64,000 nucleotides of DNA. Origin: Geothermobacter ehrlichii. GTDB taxonomy: Bacteria; Desulfobacterota; Desulfuromonadia; Desulfuromonadales; Geothermobacteraceae. The stretch covers positions 124,001-188,000 of the forward strand of contig NZ_VNIB01000004.1 of assembly GCF_008124615.1 (NCBI RefSeq). The letters run 5' to 3'. The translations under genes were made by a program, and so were the position numbers. A model generated the notes under the pieces. That model searched no databases. It was not told the DNA's origin and saw only the letters and a program-made list of their open reading frames with translations. The stretch's first letter is position 1. Each line of letters opens with the position of its first letter. Below, one piece after another: positions 8,650 through 15,407 of the stretch.

Positions 8650-9324
8650 TCACTCCTCGCCCAGCGCCACCCGGCGCAAGGTCTCTTCGCCGACCTCGTC
8701 GAGCAACTTGCCCAGCCGGCACTTGCGATTCTGCTTCGCGAACCAGGAGACCAGGCGCTCCAGCATGGCCAGCGCCTCTTCCTCGCCGGGAACATGCTCG
8801 ATCAGCCGCCGGGCCAGACGGGGCGCCGCACCGCCGTTGCCGCCGATCATCAGATGCCAGCCCCGGGCGGTGCCGATCAGGCCCAGATCCTTGAGGCAGA
8901 CCTCGGCGCAGTCGTTGGCGCAGCCCGAAACCCCCATCTTGAACTTCCATGGCAGTTGCCGGCCGTGATAGCGCCGGTCGACCTCGAGCCCCAGCCGGAC
9001 CGAATCCTGCTGCCCGCGCTTGCACCAGTCGTTGCCGGGACAGATCTTGACCGAACGGACACAGAGCCCCAGCGGCGCCCCCGGCTTAATGCCGAGATCC
9101 GCCCAGACCGCATCCAGTTCTTCCTCCGGCAGCCCGAGCAGGGCAATGCGCTGGGCGCTGGTCAGCTTGATCTGACCGACCTGGTACTTTTCGGCGACAT
9201 CGGCGATGCGCCGCAGCACCTCCGGCGTCACGATGCCGGCCGGCGTGTGCGGAGCGATGCCGTAGGTCGTGCGGTCACGCTGCACGATGGCTCCCTTCTC
9301 CGGACGATCCTTGCCTGTAGCCAT
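8650..9324 (-). CDS. Small sirohaem/[4Fe-4S] sulfite reductase-like protein
   Basis: A 224-residue protein made of one ferredoxin-like half and one sirohaem-binding half of the nitrite/sulfite reductase family. The cluster motif is intact: C95-x5-C101 (CPGNDWC) and C135-x3-C139 (CANDC), plus the N-terminal TTYGIAPHTPAGIVTPEVLRRI. Its size matches the monomeric low-spin assimilatory-type sulfite reductase known from Desulfovibrio (about 220 residues) rather than the two-repeat CysI/NirA enzymes. It starts 21 nt after a rubredoxin fusion gene on the same strand, suggesting that protein as electron donor. ATG 9324 is chosen; GTG 9333 is the alternative with the same AAGGAG site. Substrate (sulfite or nitrite) is undetermined. 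Confidence 0.85.
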   Translation of the reverse strand: MATGKDRPEKGAIVQRDRTTYGIAPHTPAGIVTPEVLRRIADVAEKYQVGQIKLTSAQRIALLGLPEEELDAVWADLGIKPGAPLGLCVRSVKICPGNDWCKRGQQDSVRLGLEVDRRYHGRQLPWKFKMGVSGCANDCAEVCLKDLGLIGTARGWHLMIGGNGGAAPRLARRLIEHVPGEEEALAMLERLVSWFAKQNRKCRLGKLLDEVGEETLRRVALGEE

Positions 9325-9345
9325 GAAAACCACCAGCTCCTTCCA

Positions 9346-9906
9346 TCAATGTGGATCGCTCTTGTCAATCGCGACGAACATGAGCTGGCCACCAAGATAT
9401 CCGAGCGCGACGCTGGCGGCAAGCATCCCGAACAGCAGCGTCAGATACAGGGGCCGCAGACCATACCCGCCCAGCAGGCGCAGGGCCAGCGCCACCACTC
9501 CCATCAGGCCCAAAGCGATGCCCAAGGCGATCTTTTTGCGAAAAATCGACGCCTTGATCCCGCCATGGTAGCGCCTCCAGTCGCGAATGCCGGTCAGCAG
9601 GTTCAGAGGCACGACACAGGTGACCAGACCGACCATCCAGACCACCGCCTCTTCGAGCGCAGGGCGGGAAAACAGCCACGAGACCGCCAGCAGGAAGATG
9701 GTCGTCGGCATCAGGCCGTTGGGAAAATGGGCGAGGATCGGATGCAGGTGGTCGGCCACCGAAGGCCCCGGCCCACGAAACGCCGGTTCATCCTCGCGAA
9801 CCACTTCGAACCGGGAACAATCGGCTCCGCAGGCCGGACAGACGGCCGGCGGTTCCGTCCCTTCGTGGATATAGCCGCAAACCGTACAGCGCCATCGTTT
9901 CACCAT
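9346..9906 (-). CDS. Rubredoxin-like domain fused to DUF2231 membrane protein
   Basis: A 186-residue protein. Residues 1-35 form a rubredoxin-type iron site with C7-x2-C10 (CTVCGY) and C23-x2-C26 (CPACGA). The rest is a four-helix membrane domain with the DUF2231 hallmark HPILAHFPNGLMPTTIFLL near residue 55. The start at 9906 is fixed by AAAGGAG six bases upstream. It is transcribed just ahead of the small sirohaem reductase. The rubredoxin head on a membrane anchor suggests electron transfer from the membrane to a cytosolic partner; the DUF2231 part has no established activity. Domain calls are firm; the electron-transfer role is inferred from context. Confidence 0.85.
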   Translation of the reverse strand: MVKRWRCTVCGYIHEGTEPPAVCPACGADCSRFEVVREDEPAFRGPGPSVADHLHPILAHFPNGLMPTTIFLLAVSWLFSRPALEEAVVWMVGLVTCVVPLNLLTGIRDWRRYHGGIKASIFRKKIALGIALGLMGVVALALRLLGGYGLRPLYLTLLFGMLAASVALGYLGGQLMFVAIDKSDPH

Positions 9907-10099
9907 GATCATCTCCTTTCCGGCCCTCACCGGCCTGTCAACAAGCATAGCAGGGCATTGCAAAACGTCATTGGATACAGGCGCGCATGGGCGCAAACCG
10001 CTCTTTTGCCACCGGCGGCGGTAAGACTTGCAACGACCGGACAAACCCCTATAATCGGACCACATCCCGTTTACCGTTTTCGACAAGAGGAGGAGAGAG

Positions 10100-11098
10100 A
10101 TGAAAGCAGTTCTGATGGACGGTTTCGGCGGCGTCGAGGTACTGCGCGTCGGCGAGGCCGAAAAACCGGTTCCCAAGCCCGACCAGGTCCTGGTCAAGGT
10201 CCATGCCAGTTCGATCAGTCGTCCCGACCTGGTACAGCGGGAAGGAAAATATCCGCCGCCTCCCGGCGATTCGGAGATCCTCGGTCTCGAAGTGGCCGGC
10301 ACCATCGAGGAAGTCGGCAGCGAGGTAACCGGCTGGAAAGTCGGCGACCGGGTGATGTCCCTGGTCGGCGGCGGCGGTTACGCCGAATACGCCGTCGCCT
10401 ACGGCTGTCACCTGATTCCCGTTCCGGACAGCATGAGCTTCGAAGAGGCGGCCTGCGTCTGCGAATCGTACATCACCGCCTTTCACAACGTCTTCGTCCT
10501 CGGCCGCTTCAAGGACGGGGAAACGGCCATCTTTCACGGCGGCGGCGGGGGCGTCAACACGGCCGCCATCCAGCTGGCCAAGGCCCTGACCCCCGCCAGC
10601 CGGCTGATCGTCACCACCCATCCGGACAAGGAAGCCAAGGTGAAGGAGCTGGGTGTCGATCTGACCATCGACTTCACCACCACGCCCGACTTTTCGGAAA
10701 TCGTCAAGGAGTGGACCGCCGCCAACACCGGCAAGAAGGGCGTCGACGTCATTCTCGATCATGTCGGCGCCAAGTATCTGAAGCCGAACATGGATTCGCT
10801 CGCCTACGCCGGCCGGCTGGTGATCATCGGCGTCATCAGCGGCATCAAGGCGGAACTGAATCTGGCGTTGATGATGGTCAAGCGCCAGGAGATCATCGGC
10901 TCGGTGCTGCGTTCGCGGCCGGTGCCGGAAAAGGGCGAGATCGTGCGCATGTTCACCGAACGGGCCCTGCCCGCCTTCGCCGACCGGCGGATCGTGCCGA
11001 TCATCGAAAAGGTCTTCCCCATCGAGCAGGTGCAGGACGCGCACCGGATGATGGAAGAGGACCGGCATTTCGGCAAAATCGTCCTGAAAATCCGGTGA
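10100..11098 (+). CDS. NAD(P)H quinone oxidoreductase (PIG3/TP53I3-like, MDR family)
   Basis: A 332-residue medium-chain dehydrogenase/reductase without the catalytic zinc cysteine set. The N-terminal GroES-like fold (MKAVLMDGFGGVEVLRVGE) is followed by a Rossmann domain with AIFHGGGGGVNTAAIQLAK; the end HRMMEEDRHFGKIVLKIR is typical of the PIG3-type quinone oxidoreductases. It reduces quinones or enones with NADPH in the cytosol. GAGGAGAGAG stands directly before the ATG. It is the first gene of a plus-strand run followed after 23 nt by a ChbG/HpnK deacetylase; no functional link between the two is evident. Confidence 0.88.
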   Translation: MKAVLMDGFGGVEVLRVGEAEKPVPKPDQVLVKVHASSISRPDLVQREGKYPPPPGDSEILGLEVAGTIEEVGSEVTGWKVGDRVMSLVGGGGYAEYAVAYGCHLIPVPDSMSFEEAACVCESYITAFHNVFVLGRFKDGETAIFHGGGGGVNTAAIQLAKALTPASRLIVTTHPDKEAKVKELGVDLTIDFTTTPDFSEIVKEWTAANTGKKGVDVILDHVGAKYLKPNMDSLAYAGRLVIIGVISGIKAELNLALMMVKRQEIIGSVLRSRPVPEKGEIVRMFTERALPAFADRRIVPIIEKVFPIEQVQDAHRMMEEDRHFGKIVLKIR

Positions 11099-11121
11099 GT
11101 CCGGACCGGGCTCGAGGCAGG

Positions 11122-11949
11122 ATGCCCCGATTGATCGTCAACGCCGACGATTTCGGTGCCGGTTTCGGCACCGATCGGGGCATCCTGCACGCTTTCACCC
11201 ACGGCATCGTCACCAGCGCCTCGCTGCTGGTCAACGCACCTCACGCGAAAGAAGCGGTCCGGATGGCGCTCGATGCCGGCCTGCCGCTCGGCGTTCATCT
11301 CAACCTGGCCGACGGCTTTGCCCTGAGCGGCCCGATATCCGGGCTGACCCGGGCGAACGGCGCCTTCCCCGGCAAACGGGATCTGCGCCAAATCCTGCAG
11401 ACCGTTCCCGACCTGCGGGCCATCCGTCGCGAACTGGCGGCCCAGATCGACAGGGCCCTGGAGCTGGGCGTCCGTCCCGACCACCTCGACACCCATCAGC
11501 ATTTTTTCCTCTTTCCGCAGATGACGGAGCTGGTTCTCGACCTGGCCGACACCTACCGGATACCGGCCGTGCGTCTGCCGCTGCCGGTGGAGGATCCGGC
11601 CGCCGACCCGGACGGCGAGCTGGGAGAAGAGATGCGGCTCTACCGCCGGCTGGGGCCGAAAGCGGCCAGGGCTATCCGGGCCAGAGAAAAGCGCAGTCCG
11701 CGCGGCCTGTTCGGCATGCCGGCACTCGACCGGCTGGACGAAGCCGTCCTCGGTCGGATCGTCGACCGGATACCGGACGGAGACTGGGAACTGATGGTCC
11801 ATCCCGGCTACCGGGACCTGGACAACCCTTTCGGCGGCGAGGAACGACAGCTCGAGCTGCAGGCGCTGCTCAGCAGGCGCATCCGCGACCGGCTGCAACA
11901 ACGAAACATCCGCCTGATCACCTTTGGAGACCTCACTTGCACCTGCTGA
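11122..11949 (+). CDS. ChbG/HpnK (YdjC) family carbohydrate deacetylase
   Basis: A 275-residue protein of the YdjC superfamily. The metal-binding start RLIVNADDFGAGFGTDRGI, the GVHLNLADG motif and DTHQHFFLFPQM are all present, giving the Asp-His-His metal site of this deacetylase family. Close relatives include ChbG (chitooligosaccharide deacetylase) and HpnK (encoded with hopanoid genes); the substrate here is unknown. The start ATG at 11122 follows the upstream stop by 23 nt. The 3' end overlaps a glycosyltransferase that begins with TTG at 11937, so the pair is probably co-translated and acts on the same sugar or lipid conjugate. Confidence 0.85.
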   Translation: MPRLIVNADDFGAGFGTDRGILHAFTHGIVTSASLLVNAPHAKEAVRMALDAGLPLGVHLNLADGFALSGPISGLTRANGAFPGKRDLRQILQTVPDLRAIRRELAAQIDRALELGVRPDHLDTHQHFFLFPQMTELVLDLADTYRIPAVRLPLPVEDPAADPDGELGEEMRLYRRLGPKAARAIRAREKRSPRGLFGMPALDRLDEAVLGRIVDRIPDGDWELMVHPGYRDLDNPFGGEERQLELQALLSRRIRDRLQQRNIRLITFGDLTCTC

Positions 11950-12965
11950 TCGTCATCCCCCGGCAGTCCCGCGCCACCGGCAATCACGTCACCGCCGCCC
12001 GCTTCGCCGAACAGCTCGACAAGCTGGGCTGGCAGGTGCGGCGCGTCGAAACCGACCCGATTAATACCACCGCCATTGCCGGCGCGCTGCGGCAAAACAG
12101 ACCGGACGTGGCCCTGCTGCTGCACGCCTGGCGCAGCGGACACCCCTGGCTGCAGACGCCGGAAGCAAAAGACATCCCCTTCGCGGTGCTGATGACCGGC
12201 ACCGATCTGAACCGCGATCTGGACATTCCGGAAAAGGCCGCCGTCATTCACCAGGTCCGACAGCGGGCCGCCGCCGTCATCGTGCAGAACCGGCTCGTCT
12301 TCGAACAGCTGCGCCGCGGCGGATCGCCCTGGCGGGAAAAACTGCACCTGCTGCCGCCCGGCACCCGCCTGGGGAGCCAGGATTATCCCCTGCGCGAGCG
12401 GCTCCGGATGACGGACGACAATGTGCTGCTGCTGCTCCATCCGGCCAGCATCCGTCCGGTCAAGGGCAACCTGGAACTGCTGCGCATGAGCGACCATCTG
12501 CTTGGAGCAGACAGCGCCTTCCGGCTGGTCTTCTGCGGCCCGGTTCTCGACCGGTCTTACGCCGAAGCCTTTTTCGCCGCCCTTAAAACCCGTCCCCACG
12601 CCTGCTACCTGGGAGAGATTCCCTGCGCCGCCATGCCGGCGGCGATGTGCCAGGCCGACCTGATCCTCAACAATTCGCTCTCCGAAGGGGTCGCCAACGC
12701 CCTGGTCGAAGCCGCCACCCTCGGCCGGCCGATCCTCGCCCGCGACATCCCCGGCAACCGGGCGGTGGTCATTCCCGAGGTCAACGGCCTGCTCTACGGG
12801 GACGAAACCGGTTTCCACCGCCAGGCCCGGAGGCTGCTGACCGATCCCGATCTGCGGCGTCGCCTCGCCCGGCCCGATCCCTTCAGTTATGCCGCCGAAG
12901 CCGAGGGCAGGCTGCTGGCCGCCATCCTCGAGGCCATCGTCAGTCAACGTGAAGCACGGACGTAA
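11937..12965 (+). CDS. GT4-type glycosyltransferase resembling SenB
   Basis: A 342-residue GT-B fold glycosyltransferase. The start is TTG with GGAGA upstream, overlapping the deacetylase by 13 nt. The N-terminus (ATGNHVTAARFAEQLDKLGW), the LLHAWRSG segment and LMTGTDLNRDL closely recall SenB, the selenosugar synthase of selenoneine synthesis (TIGR04348 family). The C-terminal half has the family donor-site pattern LNNSLSEGVANALVEAATLG. However senA (EgtB-like) and senC (SelD-like) partners are not in this window, so a different thio- or seleno-sugar or an ordinary glycan product is possible. The SenB likeness is from recalled motifs, not an alignment. Confidence 0.8.
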   Translation: MHLLIVIPRQSRATGNHVTAARFAEQLDKLGWQVRRVETDPINTTAIAGALRQNRPDVALLLHAWRSGHPWLQTPEAKDIPFAVLMTGTDLNRDLDIPEKAAVIHQVRQRAAAVIVQNRLVFEQLRRGGSPWREKLHLLPPGTRLGSQDYPLRERLRMTDDNVLLLLHPASIRPVKGNLELLRMSDHLLGADSAFRLVFCGPVLDRSYAEAFFAALKTRPHACYLGEIPCAAMPAAMCQADLILNNSLSEGVANALVEAATLGRPILARDIPGNRAVVIPEVNGLLYGDETGFHRQARRLLTDPDLRRRLARPDPFSYAAEAEGRLLAAILEAIVSQREART

Positions 12966-13065
12966 CGAACCATGCCCCGACAATCACCGGCATGCGCCCC
13001 GCCGCAGGGGCGCCCCGAACTACAAGCCAAAGACACCCCGTCCATTCCGTGCTAATTTTTCCTCC

Positions 13066-13596
13066 ATGACCCGCGAGCGAACCAACATCATCCTCATCGG
13101 CATGCCGGGCGCCGGCAAGAGCACCGTCGGCGTGGTGCTGGCCAAACGCCTCGGGCTCGGCTTCGTCGATACCGACCTGCTGCTCCAGCAGCGCGCCGGC
13201 AAGAAACTGCAGCAGATCATCGACCAGGACGGCACGGCGGCCTTCCGCCGGCTGGAAGAGCGGACCCTGTGCGAGTTCGACGGCTGCAACACCGTGGTCG
13301 CCACCGGCGGCTCGGCGATCTACAGCGAGGCGGCGATGCGCCACCTGGCGGCCATCGGCACCATCGTCTTTCTCGACGTTCCACTGGGTGAACTGGCGCA
13401 ACGACTGCACGACATGCAGAGCCGCGGCCTGGTCATCGGCCCCGGTGCCGGCCTGGCCGACCTGTACACCGAACGGCTGCCGCTCTACCGGCGCTGGGCC
13501 GAAATCACCATCGATGGGCAGGGGAAAAACCTGGAAGAAGTAGTCGACGAGGTTGTCCGGGCAATAAAAAGACACGAAAAAACCGCCGGCGCCTGA
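13066..13596 (+). CDS. Shikimate kinase-like P-loop kinase
   Basis: A 176-residue protein of the AroK fold. Walker A is GMPGAGKST (about residues 12-20), the acceptor-site Asp motif is VDTDLLL, the FRRLEERTL segment carries the usual substrate-binding Arg, and the C-terminal YTERLPLYRRWAEITID is classic for shikimate kinase. The usual GGG motif reads ATGGSAIYS. The enzyme would phosphorylate shikimate, but no other aromatic-pathway gene is nearby, so another small alcohol substrate cannot be excluded. No Shine-Dalgarno is visible before ATG 13066. The stop lies inside the terminator stem that follows. Confidence 0.8.
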   Translation: MTRERTNIILIGMPGAGKSTVGVVLAKRLGLGFVDTDLLLQQRAGKKLQQIIDQDGTAAFRRLEERTLCEFDGCNTVVATGGSAIYSEAAMRHLAAIGTIVFLDVPLGELAQRLHDMQSRGLVIGPGAGLADLYTERLPLYRRWAEITIDGQGKNLEEVVDEVVRAIKRHEKTAGA

Positions 13597-13626
13597 CCAA
13601 ACAGGACACCGGCGGTGTCATTTTTT
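13583..13626 (+). terminator. Rho-independent terminator after the kinase gene
   Basis: Stem CCGCCGG (13583-13589) pairs with CCGGCGG (13609-13615), followed shortly by a run of T residues at 13621. The A-rich flank before it may let it also work for the convergent gene ending at 13647. Confidence 0.75.
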
Positions 13627-13646
13627 GTTCATCCACGCAATCGAAC

Positions 13647-14555
13647 CTACTTCAGAAAGGCCAGATTGCGATAGCGCGGCAACGCCTCGTTCAGCGCCTT
13701 GCGCAGGTCGGGCGGCATCTCCTGCCTGAGTCCCGATGCCGTCTCGAGAAATTCCCTTTCCAGAGCCCCGGCTGCCTGCTCGTAACCATCCGGAGACTCG
13801 GGCCGGGCCATGTTGAGCTGATGGGCCTTCAGATAGATGGCATGAAGCCGGTCAAGCCGCCTTCTGGCCGCCGCGTACTCGTCAGGTGTGTCCTGCAGCC
13901 TGGCCAGCGCCCCGGCCACGGCCGTCCTGATCTTGGCCAGCCTCTTCTTCTCCTTGTCGGGAATCGGCGGCGCAACAGCCCGGGCCGACCCCTGCTGATG
14001 TCTCCAGGCTTCCGCCCGATCGCGCGCCACCTTCAGGTTCTGGTCGAGCCCCGACTTGACACCATAGAGAGCGACCACGTAATTGCGGCTGTACTCGCTG
14101 CCGACCTGCCTGTCCTGCAGCAGCATGATGCCCCCCGCCACCAGCACCACCACCAGCGCCGCCGCGGCGAGATACCAGAGCCAGCGCAGATTGACAGGTT
14201 CGCGCGCTGGAGTATCCGCCACGATGACCGGAGCGTGTCGGCGGCTGCGCCCACCGAATTCCAGACTAAAACCGCCCCCGCGCGCCTTGCGTACCGCCGG
14301 CTTCTCCTTCTGCACCAGAACATAGTCGGGATAGAGCCGGCCGCAATGCAGACAGAGATCTTCATGACCGAGCGCAGAGCCGCAGCCGGCACAATAGATG
14401 GGACCATCCTTCTTGTAGACCCGCAGGGTGAAATCCTCACGGCCGAGCCAGTACTTGTCACCGCATTCCGGGCATTTCCGGTAACCGCCCTGACCGGAGA
14501 TCTCCCCGACGGCAATGTCGATGGTCGCTTCACATTTGGGACAGGGACAATGCAT
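13647..14555 (-). CDS. Zinc-ribbon, single-pass membrane protein of unknown function
   Basis: A 302-residue protein. The N-terminus has several CxxC pairs (CPCPKC, CPEC, CAGC, CLHC) forming two or three zinc ribbons within about the first 75 residues. After a basic linker, one transmembrane helix lies at about residues 128-148 (WLWYLAAAALVVVLVAGGIMLL), followed by a helical, charged domain. The layout implies a cytosolic zinc-ribbon head and a periplasmic helical tail. The following gene on this strand side is an orphan pseudopilin whose end lies 50 nt upstream, so the two may be co-transcribed. No named family was recognised. Confidence 0.75.
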   Translation of the reverse strand: MHCPCPKCEATIDIAVGEISGQGGYRKCPECGDKYWLGREDFTLRVYKKDGPIYCAGCGSALGHEDLCLHCGRLYPDYVLVQKEKPAVRKARGGGFSLEFGGRSRRHAPVIVADTPAREPVNLRWLWYLAAAALVVVLVAGGIMLLQDRQVGSEYSRNYVVALYGVKSGLDQNLKVARDRAEAWRHQQGSARAVAPPIPDKEKKRLAKIRTAVAGALARLQDTPDEYAAARRRLDRLHAIYLKAHQLNMARPESPDGYEQAAGALEREFLETASGLRQEMPPDLRKALNEALPRYRNLAFLK

Positions 14556-14605
14556 CGTCGCTACACCTTGCTGAACGGAGCTACGGCTCCGAAAGAGTCA
14601 GACCG

Positions 14606-15133
14606 CTAGAAATTCGCTCCCTTGCCGACCCAGCCGCCATCGGAAACCCGTATCACGTCATCGAGACTGGCCGGGTCGGAGATGACCTGGGCACTCTGGC
14701 CATCCTGTCCGAGACTGTAGAGATCGTAGTCACTGTTCAGGTCGATAAAAAACGTACTCTGCCGCGGCGGTGCGCCGGACGACAGGTTGACATACTGGTA
14801 GGGATGCCCCCAGGGATCACGCAACCCGTCCCGATGGATGTCACTCAGGGAATTGGGATACCGGTCATAGTCGAGGGCATAGGAAGTGATGTCCTTCTCG
14901 ATGGCCCTGATATCGGCGGCGGCCCGGGAAACCCTGGCCCGCTCGACAAAACTTCTGAAAGTCGGTATGGCGATCATCATGAGAATGCCAAGAAAACTGA
15001 CAACCAGCACCAGCTCGACAAGGGAAAAGCCCCGCTGTCCGGATCCGCCAACCGGCCACCATTCCTTCAATCGACTCGACACGGTCCTGCCGGGCATCCG
15101 AGTCTGCCACAAGTGCTTCGATGAAATCTTCAT
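14606..15133 (-). CDS. GspG-like pseudopilin (orphan)
   Basis: A 175-residue type IV pilin-like protein. The prepilin peptidase site is G|FSLVELVLVVSFLGILMMIA, with Glu at +5 of the mature protein, followed by an extended helix. The C-terminal DPWGHPYQYVN and SLGQDGQ are hallmarks of the major pseudopilin of type II secretion. ATG 15133 is preferred over the upstream 15172 because GAAGGGATC precedes it. The leader before the cleavage site is unusually long (about 35 residues instead of 6-15). No other type II secretion genes are adjacent, so it probably serves a machine encoded elsewhere. Confidence 0.85.
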   Translation of the reverse strand: MKISSKHLWQTRMPGRTVSSRLKEWWPVGGSGQRGFSLVELVLVVSFLGILMMIAIPTFRSFVERARVSRAAADIRAIEKDITSYALDYDRYPNSLSDIHRDGLRDPWGHPYQYVNLSSGAPPRQSTFFIDLNSDYDLYSLGQDGQSAQVISDPASLDDVIRVSDGGWVGKGANF

Positions 15134-15407
15134 GATCCCTTCAAAACCTAGCTCGCTGTTTCCCCTGGCCAAGAATCTGCGTATCTATTCCGAGAAAAAG
15201 CGTAACGGTTGACCTTTTGCGGCTCGAAATGCCGCATTCGACAGGCGTCCAGTCGACAGGTCGTTTTCCATCTAGCCTGAATGCGCGAAAGCAGAGATTG
15301 TGCCAAAAAACACAGCAAAACATGTATATTGTCAGCAGGATGATATTCTGGCAAGAGTGTCATATGTCCCCAATGGGGGCAACCCACAACATGCCCACGA
15401 GGCCATC

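Noticed and set aside
8794-11121. Very long plus-strand open frame running through the reductase and rubredoxin genes into the deacetylase
   Set aside because: It is antisense to, or in another frame of, well-supported genes; its protein is Arg/Pro/Gly-rich without family likeness. Only the part from 11122 is real.
15134-15407. Possible c-di-GMP (GEMM) riboswitch between the pseudopilin and flavoprotein genes
   Set aside because: These are frequent before pilin-like genes in this group, but the conserved GGGCAAACC and ACGCAAAGCC segments are not present on either strand.
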